NCBI GenBank assembly: GCA_963942565.1 | Contig: OZ012685.1 | Span: 49,788,939 to 49,852,938, forward strand | DNA from: Maea johnstoni | Lineage: Eukaryota > Annelida > Polychaeta > Spionida > Magelonidae | DNA: 64,000 bases | Direction: 5' to 3' | Shown here: positions 35,601-47,717 of the stretch, piece by piece | Numbering within the stretch: position 1 is the stretch's first letter | Layout of the letters: every line of letters begins with the position of its first letter | The notes under the pieces: model-generated | What the model saw: only the letters and a program-made list of their open reading frames with translations | Told to the model about the DNA's origin: nothing | Databases searched by the model: none | Made by a program: the position numbers and the translations under genes

Positions 35601-36030
35601 AGGGTGATGCTAAGTGCGAAGCACCTCAGTCTAAAAAGTGGAGGGTGATAATGAGGGTGAAGCACCTCAGTCTAAAAAGAAGAGGGTGATGCTGAGGGTG
35701 AAGCACCTCCGTCTAAAAAGAGGAGGATGATGCTGCGGATGAAGCACCTCAGTTTTAAAAGAAGAGGGTGATGCTGAGGGTGAAGCACCTCAGTCTAAAA
35801 AGAGGAGGGTGATGCTGCGGGTGAAGCACCTCAGTCTAAAAAGGGGGGGGTGACGCTGCGGGTGAAGCACCTCAGTCTAAAAAGAGGAGGGTGATGCTGA
35901 GGGTGAAGCACTCAGTCTAAAAAGAAGAGGGTGAAGCACCTCAGTCTAAAAAGAGGAGGGTGATGCTGCGGGTGAAGCACCTCAGTCTAAAAAGAAGTGG
36001 GTGATGCTGTGGGCGAAGCACCTCAGTCTA
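35601..36030 (+). repeat. U module, copy 3
   Basis: Full paralogue of 15,590-15,990: GATAATGAGGG (35647), CACCTCCGTC, CAGTTTTAAAAG, a G8 tract (35843-35850), GAAGCACTCAG and the 29-bp monomer (35927-35938). It holds one more 41-bp monomer before the G8 tract than copy 1. Sharing of two rare short monomers makes common origin almost certain despite the 20-kb separation. Confidence 0.82.
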
Positions 36031-37860
36031 AAGAGAAGAGGCAGATGCTATGGGCAAAGCACCTCAGTCTCAAAAGAGGAGGGTGATGCTGTGGGCGAAG
36101 CACCTCAGTCTAAAAAGAAGAGGGTGATGCTGCGGGTGAAGCACCTAAGTCTCAAAAGAGGAGGGAGATGCTAAGAGTGAAGCACCTCAGTCTAGAAAGA
36201 AGAGGGTGATGCAGAGGGTGAAGCACCTCAGTCTAGAAAGAGGAGGGTGATGCTGAGGGTGAAGCACCTCAATCTAAAAAGAGGAGGGTGATACTGCGGC
36301 TGAAGCACCTCAGTCTCAAAAGAGGAGGGTGATGCTATGGGCAAAGCACCTCAGTCTCAAAAGAGGAGGGAGATGCTGCGGGTGAAGCACCTCAGTCTAA
36401 AAAGAAGAGGGTGATGCTACGGGCGAAGCACCTCAGTCTAAAAAGAGTTGGATGATGCTGCGGGTGAAGCACCTCAGTCTAAAAAGAAGAGGGTGATGCT
36501 GAGGGCGAAGCACCTCAGTCTTAAAAGAAGAGGGTGATACTGCGGGCGAAGCACGTCAGTCTAAAAAGAGTTGGATGATGCTGCGGGTGAAGCACCTCAG
36601 TCGAAAAAGAAGTGGTTGATGCTGCGGGCAAAGCACCTCAGTCTAAAAAGAAGAGGGAGATGCTATGGGCAAAGCACCTCAGTCTCAAAAGAGGAGGGAG
36701 ATGCTGCGGGTGAAGCACCTCAGTGTAAAAAGAAGAGGATGATGCTGTGGGCGAAGCACCTCACTCTAAAAAGAAGAGGGTGATGCTGCGGTTGAAGCAC
36801 CTCAGTCTCAAAAGAGGAGGGAGATGCTGAGGGTGAAGCCCCTCAGTCTAGAAAGAAGAGGGTGATGCTGCGGGCGAAACACCTCAGTGTAAAAAGAGTT
36901 GGATGATGCTGAGGGTGAAGCACCTCAGTCTAAAAAGAAGGGGGTGATGCTGAGGGTGAAGCATCTCAGTCTAAAAAGAGGAGGGAGATGCTGAGGGTGA
37001 AGCACCTCGGTTTAAAAAGAAGAGGGTGATGCTAAGGGCGAAGCACCTCAGTTTAAAAAAAGGAGGGAGATGCTGCGGGTGAAGCACCTCAGTCTAAAAA
37101 GTGGAGAGGATGCTGTGGGTGAAGCACCTCAGTCTAAAATGAGGAGGGTGATGCTGAGGGTGAAGCACCTCAGTCTCAAAAGAAGAGGGTGATGCTGAGG
37201 GTGAAGCACCTCAGTCTAAAAAGAGGAGGGTGATGCTGAGGGTGAAGCACCTCAGTCTAAAAAGAAGAGGGTGATGCTGAGGGTGAAGCACCTCAGTCTA
37301 AAAAGAGGAGGGTGATGCTGAGGGTGAAGCACCTCAGTCTAAAAAGAGGAGGGTGATGCTGTGGGTGAAGCACCTCAGTCTAAAAAGAGGAGGATGATGC
37401 TGAGGGTGAAGCACCTCAGTCTAAAAAGAGGAGGGTGATGCTGAGGGTGAAGCACCTCAGTCTAAAAAGAGGAGGGAGATGCTGCGGGTGAAGCACTTCA
37501 GTCTAAAAAGAAAGGGGTGATGCTGTGGGTGAAGCACCTCAGTCTAAAAAGAGGAGGAGGATACTGAGGGTGAGGCACCTCAGTCTAAAACGAAGAGGGT
37601 GATGCTATGGGTGAAGCACCTCAGTCTAAAAAGAGGAGGGTGATGCTGTGGGCGAAGCACCTCAGTCTAAAAAGAAGAGGGTGATGCTGCGGGTGAAGCA
37701 CCTCAGTCTCAAAAGAAGAGGTTGATGCTGCGGGTGAAGCACCTCAGTCTAAAAAGATGAGGGTGATGCTGCGGGTGAAGCATCTCAGTCTAAAAAGAGG
37801 AGGGTGATGCTGCGGGTGAAGCACCTCAGTCTAAAAAGTGGAGGGTGATGCTGAGGGTGA
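36031..37860 (+). repeat. N fragment joined to M1-M3 segment
   Basis: A partial N module (GCAGAGGG at 36211) passes near 36,300-36,330 into AAGAGTTGGATGATG monomers, M1 (~36,759) and M3 (~37,508). The part 36,400-37,840 parallels 31,730-33,110 at an offset of about 4,675 bp. It ends where the first M5 cassette starts. No gene. Confidence 0.72.
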
Positions 37861-38950
37861 AGCACCTCAGTCTAAAAAGAGAAGGGCGATGCTGAGGGTG
37901 AAGCACCTCAGTCTCAAATCGGGAGGGTGATGCTGCGGATGACGCACCTCAGTCTAAAAAGAGGAGGGTGATGCTGAGGGTGAAGCACCTCAGTCTAAAA
38001 AGAAGAGGGTGATGCTGAGGGTTAAGCACCTCAGTCTAAAAAGAGGAGGGTGATGCTGCGGGTGAAGCACCTCAGTCTAAAAAGAGGAGGGTGATGCTGT
38101 GGGCGAAGCACCTCAGTCTAAAAAGAAGAGGGAGATGCTATGGGCAAAGCACCTCAGTCTCAAAAGAGGAGGGTGATGCTGTGGGCGAAGCACCTCAGTC
38201 TAAAAAGAAGAGGGTGATGCTGCGGGTGAAGCACCTAAGTCTCAAAAGAGGAGGGAGATGCTAAGAGTGAAGCACCTCAGTCTAGAAAGTAGAGGGTGAT
38301 GCAGAGGGTGAAGCACCTCAGTCTAGAAAGAGGAGGGTGATGCTGAGGGTGAAGCACCTCAATCTAAAAAGAGGAGGGTGATGCTGCGGCTGAAGCACCT
38401 CAGTCTAAAAAGAGGAGGGTGATACTGTGAGCGAAGCACCTCAGTCTAAAAAGAAGAGGGTGATGCTGAGGGTGAAGCACCTCAGTCTAAAAAGAAGAGG
38501 GTGATGCTGAGGGTGAAGCACCTTAGTCTAAAAAGAGGTGGGTGATGCTGCGGGTGAAGCATCTCAGTCTAAAAAGAGGAGGGTGATGCTGCGGGTGAAG
38601 CACCTCAGTCTAAAAAGTGGAGGGTAATGCTGCGGGCAAAGCACCTCAGTCTAAAAAGAAGAGGAGATGCTGCGGGCGAAGCACCTCAATCTCAAAAGAG
38701 GAGGGAGATGCTGCGGGCGAAGCACCTCAGTCTAAAAAGAAGAGGGTGATGCTAAGTGCGAAACACCTCAGTCTAAAAAGTGGAGGGTGATGCTGAGGGT
38801 GAAGCACCTCAGTCTAAAAAGAAGAGGGTAATGCTGCGGGTGAAGCACCTCTGTCTAAAAAGAGGAGGCTGATGCTGCGGGTGAAGCACCTCAGTTTAAA
38901 AAGAAGAGGGTGATGCTGCGGGCGAAGCACCTCAGTCTAAAAAGAAGAGG
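37861..38950 (+). repeat. First M5-N cassette
   Basis: M5 (CAAATCGGGAGGG at 37915) is preceded by an AAAGAGAAGGGCGATG monomer and followed by GATGACGCACC. N follows (GCAGAGGG at 38301), 386 bp downstream. This is the leftmost M5 in the window; M5 then occurs eight more times to the right. The stretch after N (38,560-38,950) is ordinary HOR leading to M2A (38951). Confidence 0.8.
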
Positions 38951-41263
38951 GTGATCCCCTCAGTCTAAAAAGAAGAGGGAGATGCTATAGGCAAAGCACC
39001 TCAGGCTCAAAAGAGGAGGGAGATGCTGCGGGCTAAGCACCTCAGTCTAAAAAGAATAGAGTGATGCTGCTGCGGGCGAAACACCTCAGTCTAAAAAAAG
39101 TTGGATGATGCTGAGGATGAAGCACCTCAGTGTAAAAAGAAGTGGGTGATGCTATGGGTGAAGCACCTCAGCCTAAAAAGAGGAGGGAGATGCTGAGGGT
39201 GAAGCACCTCAGTTTGAAAAGAAGAGGGTGATGCTAAGTGCGAAGCTCCTCAGTCTAAAAAGAGGAGGGAGATGCTGCGGGTGAAGCACCTCAGCCTAAA
39301 AAGAGGAGGGAGATGCTGAGGGTGAAGCACCTCAGTTTAAAAAGAAGAGGGTGATGCTAAGTGTGAAGCACCTCAGTCTAAAAAGTGGAGGGTGATGCTG
39401 AGGGTGAAGCACCTCAGTCTAAAAAGAAGAGGGTGATGCTGAGGGTGAAGCACCTCAGTCTAAAAAGAGGAGGATGATGCTTAGGGTGAAGCACCTCAGT
39501 CTTAAAAGAAGAGGGTGATGCTGAGGGTGAAGCACCTCAGTCTAAAAAGAGGAGGGTGATGCTGCGGGTTAAGCACCTCAGTCTAAAAAGAGGGGGATGA
39601 CGCTGCGGGTGAAGCACCTCAGTCTAAAAAGAGGAGGGTGATGCTGCGGGTGAAGCACCTCAGTCTAAAAAGAAGAGGGTGATGCTGCGGGCGAAGCACC
39701 TCAGTCTAAAAAGAAGAGGGTGATCCCCTCAGTCTAAAAAGAAGAGGGAGATGCTATAGGCAAAGCACCTCAGTCTCAAAAGAGGAGGGAGATGCTGCGG
39801 GCTAAGCACCTCAGTCTAAAAAGAAGAGAGTGATGCTGCGGGTGAAGCACCTCAGTCTAAAAAGAAGAGGGTGATGCTGCGTGCGAAGCACCTCAGTCTA
39901 AAAAGAAGAAGGAGATGCTAAGGGCAATGAACCTCAGTTTTAAAAGAGGAGGGAGATGCTGTGGGTGAAGCACCTCAGTCTAAAAAGTGGAGGGTGATGC
40001 TGAGGGTGACGCACCTCAGTCTAAAAAGAAGAGGGTGATGCTGAGGGTGAAGCACCTCAGTCTAAAAAGAGAAGGGCGATGCTGAGGGTGAAGCACCTCA
40101 GTCTCAAATCGGGAGGGTGATGCTGCGGATGACGCACCTCAGTCTAAAAAGAAGAGGGTGATGCTGAGGGTTAAGCACCTCAGTCTAAAAAGAGGAGGGT
40201 GATGCTGCGGGTGAAGCACCTCAGTCTAAAAAGAAGTGGGTGATGCTGTGGGCGAAGCACCTCAGTCTAAAAAGAAGAGGGAGATGCTATGGGCAAAGCA
40301 CCTCAGTCTCAAAAGAGGAGGGTGATGCTGTGGGCGAAGCACCTCAGTCTAAAAAGAAGAGGGTGATGCTGCGGGTGAAGCACCTAAGTCTCAAAAGAGG
40401 AGGGAGATGCTAAGAGTGAAGCACCTCAGTCTAGAAAGAAGAGGGTGATGCAGAGGGTGAAGCACCTCAGTCTAGAAAGAGGAGGGTGATGCTGAGGGTG
40501 AAGCACCTCAATCTAAAAAGAGGAGGGTGATGCTGCGGCTGAAGCACCTCAGTCTAAAAAGAGGAGGGTGATACTGTGAGCGAAGCACCTCAGTCTAAAA
40601 AGAAGAGGGTGATGCTGAGGGTGAAGCACCTCAGTCTAAAAAGAAGAGGGTGATGCTGAGGGTGAAGCACCTTAGTCTAAAAAGAGGTGGGTGATGCTGC
40701 GGGTGAAGCATCTCAGTCGAAAAAGAGGAGGGTGATGCTGCGGGTGAAGCACCTCAGTCTAAAAAGTGGAGGGTAATGCTGCGGGCAAAGCACCTCAATC
40801 TAAAAAGAAGAGGAGATGCTGCAGGCGAAGCACCTCAGTCTCAAAAGAGGAGGGAGATGCTGCGGGCGAAGCACCTCAGTCTAAAAAGAAGAGGGTGATG
40901 CTAAGTGCGAAGCACCTCAGTCTAAAAAGTGGAGGGTGATGCTGAGGGTGAAGCACCTCAGTCTAAAAAGAAGAGGGTGATGCTGAGGGTGAAGCACCTC
41001 AGTCTAAAAAGAGGAGGATGATGCTTAGGGTGAAGCACCTCAGTCTAAAAAGAAGAGGGTGATGCTGAGGGTGAAGCACCTCAGTCTAAAAAGAGGAGGG
41101 TGATGCTGCGGGTGAAGCACCTCAGTCTAAAAAGAGGGGGGTGACGCTGTGGGTGAAGCACCTCAGTCTAAAAAGAGGAGGGTGATGCTGCGGGTGAAGC
41201 ACCTCAGTTTAAAAAGAAGAGGGTGATGCTGCGGGCGAAGCACCTCAGTCTAAAAAGAAGAGG
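38951..41263 (+). repeat. M2A-M2B-M5-N block
   Basis: Order is M2A (38951), M2B (39720), a GCGTGCGAAGC monomer, GTGACGCACC, M5 (40105) and N (40450). M2B to M5 is 385 bp, the same as at 52,244, 56,970 and 60,636. M5 to N is 345 bp, one monomer shorter than in the first cassette. The part 40,050-40,970 parallels 37,860-38,820 at an offset of 2,190 bp, then 2,149 bp. Confidence 0.78.
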
Positions 41264-43500
41264 GTGATCCCCTCAGTCTAAAAAGAAGAGGGAGAAGCTA
41301 TAGGCAAAGCACCTCAGGCTCAAAAGAGGAGGGAGATGCTGCGGGCTAAGCACCTCAGTCTAAAAAGAATAGAGTGATGCTGCTGCGGGCGAAACACCTC
41401 AGTCTAAAAAAAGTTGGATGATGCTGAGGATGAAGCACCTCAGTGTAAAAAGAAGTGGGTGATGCTATGGGTGAAGCACCTCAGCCTAAAAAGAGGAGGG
41501 AGATGCTGAGGGTGAAGCACCTCAGTTTGAAAAGAAGAGGGTGATGCTAAGTGCGAAGCTCCTCAGTCTAAAAAGAGGAGGGAGATGCTGCGGGTGAAGC
41601 ACCTCAGCCTAAAAAGAGGAGGGAGATGCTGAGGGTGAAGCACCTCAGTTTAAAAAGAAGAGGGTGATGCTAAGTGCGAAGCACCTCAGTCTAAAAAGTG
41701 GAGGGTGATGCTGAGGGTGAAGCACCTCAGTCTAAAAAGAAGAGGGTGATGCTGAGGGTGAAGCACCTCAGTCTAAAAAGAGGAGGATGATGCTTAGGGT
41801 GAAGCACCTCAGTCTTAAAAGAAGAGGGTGATGCTGAGGGTGAAGCACCTCAGTCTAAAAAGAGGAGGGTGATGCTGCGGGTGAAGCACCTAAGTCTAAA
41901 AAGAGGAGGATGATGCTTAGGGTGAAGCACCTCAGTCTAAAAAGAAGAGGGTGATGCTGAGGGTGAAGCACCTCAGTCTAAAAAGAGGAGGGTGATGCTG
42001 CGGGTGAAGCACCTCAGTCTAAAAAGAGGGGGGTGACGCTGTGGGTGAAGCACCTCAGTCTAAAAAGAGGAGGGTGATGCTGCGGGTGAAGCACCTCAGT
42101 TTAAAAAGAAGAGGGTGATGCTGCGGGTGAAGCACCTCAGTCTAAAAAGAGGAGGATGATGCTTAGGGTGAAGCACCTCAGTCTAAAAAGAAGAGGGTGA
42201 TGCTGAGGGTGCAGCACCTCAGTCTAAAAAGAGGAGGGTGATGCTGCTGGTGAAGCACCTCAGTCTAAAAAGAGGGGGGTGACGCTGTGGGTGAAGCACC
42301 TCAGTCTAAAAAGAGGAGGGTGATGCTGCGGGTGAAGCACCTCAGTTTAAAAAGAAGAGGGTGATGCTGCGGGCGAAGCACCTCAGTCTAAAAAGAAGAG
42401 GGTGATCCCCTCAGTCTAAAAAGAAGAGGGAGATGCTATAGGCAAAGCACCTCAGGCTCAAAAGAGGAGGGAGATGCTGCGGGCTAAGCACCTCAGTCTA
42501 AAAAGAATAGAGTGATGCTGCTGCGGGCGAAACACCTCAGTCTAAAAAAAGTTGGATGATGCTGAGGATGAAGCACCTCAGTGTAAAAAGAAGTGGGTGA
42601 TGCTATGGGTGAAGCACCTCAGCCTAAAAAGAGGAGGGTGATGCTGCGGGTGAAGCACCTCAGTTTAAAAAGAAGAGGGTGATGCTGTGGGCGAAGCACC
42701 TCAGTCTAAAAAGAAGAGGGTGATCCCCTCAGTCTAAAAAGAAGAGGGAGATGCTATAGGCAAAGCACCTTAGTCTCAAAAGAGGAGGGAGATGCTGCGG
42801 GCTAAGCACCTCAGTCTAAAAAGAAGAGAGTGATGCTGCGGGTGAAGCACCTCAGTCTTAAAAGAAGAGGGTGATGCTGCGTGCGAAGCACCTCAGTCTA
42901 AAAAGAAGAGGGAGATGCTGAGGGTGAAGCACCTCGGTTTTAAAAGAGGAGGGAGATGCTGTGGGTGAAGCACCTCAGTCTAAAAAGTGGAGGGTGATGC
43001 TGAGGGTGACGCACCTCAGTCGAAAAAGAGAAGGGCGATGCTGAGGGTTAGCACCTCAGTCTCAAATTGGGAGGGTGATGCTGCGGATGACACACCTCAG
43101 TCTAAAAAGAAGAGGGTGATGCTGAGGGTTAAGCACCTCAGTCTAAAAAGAGGAGGGTGATGCTGCGGGTGAAGCACCTCAGTCTAAAAGGAAGTGGGTG
43201 ATGCTGTGGGCGAGGCACCTCAGTCTAAAAAGAAGAGGGAGATGCTATGGGCAAAGCACCTCAGTCTCAAAAGAGGAGGGTGATGCTGTGGGCGAAGCAC
43301 CTCAGTCTAAAAAGAAGAGGGTGATGCTGCGGGTGAAGCACCTGAGTCTCAAAAGAGGAGGGAGATACTAAGAGTGAAGCACCTCAGTCTAGAAAGAAGA
43401 GGGTGATGCAGAGGGTGAAGCACCTCAGTCTAGAAAGAGGAGGGTGATGCTGAGGGTGAAGCACCTCAATCTAAAAAGAGGAGGTTGATACTGTGAGCGA
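41264..43500 (+). repeat. Block with three M2 copies and M5-N
   Basis: M2 occurs at 41264, 42402 and 42720. M5 at 43063 reads CAAATTGGGAGG, a one-base variant found only here, and its upstream monomer has lost a base pair or two (GGGTTAGCACC). N follows at 43409, 346 bp on. The 246-bp duplication described below lies in the middle of the block. Confidence 0.75.
41880..42371 (+). repeat. 246-bp (six-monomer) tandem duplication
   Basis: GATGATGCTTAGGG followed by a GGGGGTGACGCTGTGG monomer and a CAGTTTAAAAAG monomer is present at about 41,880-42,125 and again at 42,126-42,371, 246 bp apart (ATGCTTAG at 41,913 and 42,159). A third GCTTAGGG monomer lies 123 bp upstream at 41,790. The second copy has private changes GGTGCAGCACC and GATGCTGCTGGTG. 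Confidence 0.8.
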
Positions 43501-43970
43501 AGCACCTCAGTCTAAAGAGAGGAGGGTGATGCTGAGGGTGAAGCACCTCAGTCTAAAAAGAAGAGGGAGATGCTATGGGCAAAGCACCTCAGTCTCAAAA
43601 GAGGAGGGAGATGCTGCGGGTGAAGCACCTCAGTCTAAAAAGAAGAGGGTGATGCTACGGGCGAAGCACCTCAGTCTAAAAAGAGTTGGATGATGCTGCG
43701 GGTGAAGCACCTCAGTCTAAAAAGAGGAGGTTGATACTGTGAGCGAAGCACCTCAGTCTAAAGAGAGGAGGGTGATGCTGAGGGTGAAGCACCTCAGTCT
43801 AAAAAGAAGAGGGAGATGCTGAGGGTGAAGCACCTCAGTCTAAAAAGAAGAGGGAGATGCTATGGGCAAAGCACCTCAGTCTCAAAAGAGGAGGGAGATG
43901 CTGCGGGTGAAGCACCTCAGTCTAAAAAGAAGAGGGTGATGCTACGGGCGAAGCACCTCAGTCTAAAAAG
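43478..43970 (+). repeat. 246-bp (six-monomer) duplication plus one monomer
   Basis: GGTTGATACTGTGAGCG occurs at 43,483 and 43,729, 246 bp apart, and both copies carry the rare CTAAAGAGAGGAGG monomer. The second copy has one extra 41-bp monomer, so the AAGAGTTGGATGATG monomers that follow are 287 bp apart (near 43,680 and 43,967). A third similar segment follows at 44,100-44,280. Confidence 0.8.
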
Positions 43971-46000
43971 AGTTGGATGATGCTGCGGGTGAAGCACCTC
44001 AGTCTAAAAAGAAGAGGGTGATGCTGAGGGTGAAGAACCTCAGTCTAAAAAGAGGAGGGGGATGCTGCGGGTGAAGCACCTCATTCTAAAGAGAGGAGGG
44101 TGATGCTGCGGGTGAAGCACCTCAGTCTAAAAAGAAGAGGGAGATGCTATGGGCAAAGCACCTCAGTCTCAAAAGAGGAGGGAGATGCTGCGGGTGAAGC
44201 ACCTCAGTCTAAAAAGAAGAGGGTGATGCTACGGGCGAAGCACCTCAGTCTAAAAAGAGTTGGATGATGCTGCGGGTGAAGCAACTCAGTCTAAAAAGAA
44301 GAGGGTGATGCTGAGGGCGAAGCACCTCAGTCTTAAAAGAAGAGGGTGATACTGCGGGCGAAGCACGTCAGTCTAAAAAGAGTTGGATGATGCTGCGGGT
44401 GAAGCACCTCAGTCAAAAAAGAAGAGGGTGATGCTGCGGGCGAAGCACCTCAGTCTAAAAAGAAGAGGGTGATCCCCTCAGTCTAAAAAGAAGAGGGAGA
44501 TGCTATAGGCAAAGCACCTCAGTCTCAAAAGAGGAGGGAGATGCTGCGGGCTAGGCACCTCAGTCTAAAAAGAAGAGAGTGATGCTGCGGGTGAAGCACC
44601 TCAGTCTAAAAAGAAGAGGGTGATGCTGCGTGCGAAGCACCTCAGTCTAAAAAGAAGAGGGAGATGCTAAGGGCAAAGCACCTCAGTTTTAAAAGAGGAG
44701 GGAGATGCTGTGGGTGAAGCACCTCAGTCTAAAAAGTGGAGGGTGATGCTGAGGGTGACGCACCTCAGTCTAAAAAGAAGAGGGTGAAGCACCTCAGTCT
44801 AAAAAGAGAAGGGCGATGCTGAGGGTGAAGCACCTCAGTCTCAAATCGGGAGGGTGATGCTGCGGATGACGCACCTCAGTCTAAAAAGAAGAGGGTGATG
44901 CTGAGGGTTAAGCACCTCAGTCTAAAAAGAGGAGGGTGATGCTGCGGGTGAAGCACCTCAGTCTAAAAAGAAGTGGGTGATGCTCTGGGCGAAGCACCTC
45001 AGTCTAAAAGGAAGAGGGAGATGCTATGGGCAAAGCACCTCAGTCTCAAAAGAGGAGGGTGATGCTGTGGGCGAAGCACCTCAGTCTAAAGAGAAGAGGG
45101 TGATGCTGCGGGTGAAGCACCTAAGTCTCAAAAGAGGAGGGAGATGCTAAGAGTGAAGCACCTCAGTCTAGAAAGAAGAGGGTGATGCAGAGGGTGAAGC
45201 ACCTCAGTCTAGAAAGAGGAGGGTGATGCTGAGGGTGAAGCACCTCAATCTAAAAATAGGAGGGTGATGCTGCGGCTGAAGCACCTCAGTCTAAAAAGAG
45301 GAGGGTGATACTGTGAGCGAAGCACCTCAGTCTAAAAAGAAGAGGGTGATGCTGAGGGTGAAGCACCTCAGTCTAAAAAGAAGAGGGTGATGCTGAGGGT
45401 GAAGTACCTTAGTCTAAAAAGAGGTGGGTGATGCTGCGGGTGAAGCATCTCAGTCTAAAAAGAGGAGGGTGATGCTGCGGGTGAAGCACCTCAGTCTAAA
45501 AAGTGGAGGGTAATGCTGCGGGCAAAGCACCTTAATCTAAAAAGAAGAGGAGATGCTGCGGGCGAAGCACCTCAGTCTCAAAAGAGGAGGGAGATGCTGC
45601 GGGCGAAGCACCTCAGTCTAAAAAGAAGAGGGTGATGCTAAGTGCGAAGCACCTCAGTCTAAAAAGTGGAGGGTGATGCTGAGGGTGAAGCACCTCAGTC
45701 TAAAAAGAAGAGGGTGATGCTGAGGGTGAAGCACATCAGTCTAAAAAGAGGAGGATGATGCTTAGGGTGAAGCACCTCAGTCTAAAAAGAAGAGGGTGAT
45801 GCTGAGGGTGAAGCACCTCAGTCTAAAAAGAGGAGGGTGATGCTGCGGGTGAAGCACCTCAGTCTAAAAAGAGGGGGGTGACGCTGCGGGTGAAGCACCT
45901 CAGTCTAAAAAGAGGAGGGTGATGCTGCGGGTGAAGCACCTCAGTTTAAAAAGAAGAGGGTGATGCTGCGGGCGAAGCACCTCAGTCTAAAAAGAAGAGG
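43971..46000 (+). repeat. M2B-M5-N block with 29-bp monomer
   Basis: After the repeated AAGAGTTGG segments come M2B (44469), GCGTGCGAAGC, a 29-bp monomer (44780-44791), M5 (44842) and N (45187). M2B to M5 is 373 bp, that is 385 minus the 12-bp loss in the 29-bp monomer. M5 to N is 345 bp. A typical M2A approach follows. Confidence 0.75.
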
Positions 46001-47717
46001 GTGATCCCCTTATCTAAAAAGAAGAGGGAGATGCTATAGGCAAAGCACCTCAGGCTCAAAAGAGGAGGGAGATGCTGCGGGCTAAGCACCTCAGTCTAAA
46101 AAGAATAGAATGATGCTGCTGCGGGTGAAGCACCTCAGCCTAAAAAGAGGAGGGAGATGCTGAGGGTGAAGCACCTCAGTTTGAAAAGAAGAGGGTGATG
46201 CTAAGTGCGAAGCTCCTCAGTCTAAAAAGAGGAGGGAGATGCTGCGGGTGAAGCACCTCAGCCTAAAAAGAGGAGGGAGATGCTGAGGGTGAAGCACCTC
46301 AGTTTAAAAAGAAGAGGGTGATGCTAAGTGCGAAGCACCTCAGTCTAAAAAGTGGAGGGTGATGCTGAGGGTGAAGCACCTCAGTCTAAAAAGAAGAGGG
46401 TGATGCTGAGGGTGAGGCACCTCAGTCTAAAAAGAGGAGGATGATGCTTAGGGTGAAGCACCTCAGTTTAAAAAGAAGAGGGTGATGCTAAGTGCGAAGC
46501 ACCTCAGTCTTAAAAGAGGAGGATGATGCTGCGGGTGAAGCACCTCAGTCTAAAAAGAAGAGGGTGATGCTGCGGGCGAAGCACCTCAGTCTAAAAAGAA
46601 GAGGGTGATCCCCTCAGTCTAAAAAGAAGAGGGAGATGCTATAGGCAAAGCACCTCAGTCTCAAAAGAGGAGGGAGATGCTGCGGGCTAAGCACCTCAGT
46701 CTAAAATGAAGAGAGTGATGCTGCGGGTGAAGCACCTCAGTCTAAAAATAAGAGGGTGATGCTGCGTGCGAAGCACCTCAGTCTAAAAAGAAGAGGGAGA
46801 TGCTAAGGGCAAAGCACCTCAGTTTTAAAAGAGGAGGGAGATGCTGTGGGTGAAGCACCTCAGTCTAAAAAGTGGAGGGTGATGCTGAGGGTGACGCACC
46901 TCAGTCTCAAATCGGGAGGGTGATGCTGCGGATGACGCACCTCAGTCTAAAAAGAAGAGGGTGATGCTGAGGGTTAAGCACCTCAGTCTAAAAAGAGGAG
47001 GGTGATGCTGCGGGTGAAGCACCTCAGTCTAAAAAGAAGTGGGTGATGCTGTGGGCGAAGCACCTCAGTCTAAAAAGAAGAGGGAGATGCTATGGGCAAA
47101 GCACCTCAGTCTCAAAAGAGGAGGGTGATGCTGTGGGCGAAGCACCTCAGTCTAAAAAGAAGAGGGTGATGCTGCGGGTGAAGCACCTAAGTCTCAAAAG
47201 AGGAGGGAGATGCTAAGAGTGAAGCACCTCAGTCTAGAAAGAAGAGGGTGATGCAGAGGGTGAAGCACCTCAGTCTAGAAAGAGGAGGGTGATGCTGAGG
47301 GTGAAGCACCTCAATCTAAAAAGAGGAGGTTGATGCTGCGGCTGAAGCACCTCAGTCTAAAAAGAGGAGGGTGATACTGTGAGCGAAGCACCTCAGTCTC
47401 AAAAGAGTAGGGTGATGCTGCGGGTGAAGCACCTCAGTCTAAAAAGAAGAGGGTGATGCTGAGGGTGAAGAACCTCAGTCTAAAAAGAGGAGGGGGATGC
47501 TGCGGGTGAAGCACCTCATTCTAAAGAGAGGATGGTGATGCTGCGGGTGAAGCACCTCAGTCTAAAAAGAAGAGGGAGATGTTATGGGCAAAGCACCTCA
47601 GTCTCAAAAGAGGAGGGAGATGCTGCGGGTGAAGCACCTCAGTCTAAAAAGAAGAGGGTGATGCTACGGGCGAAGCACCTCAGTCTAAAAAGAGTTGGAT
47701 GATGCTGCGGGTGAAGC
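46001..47717 (+). repeat. Short M2-M2B-M5-N block
   Basis: M2 at 46001 is further shortened (CCCCTTATCTAAA). M2B is at 46605, M5 at 46908 and N at 47253. M2B to M5 is only 303 bp because two monomers, GAAGAGGG and the GAAGGGCGATG one, are missing before M5. N then joins an AAGAGTTGGATGATG segment near 47,690. Confidence 0.75.
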
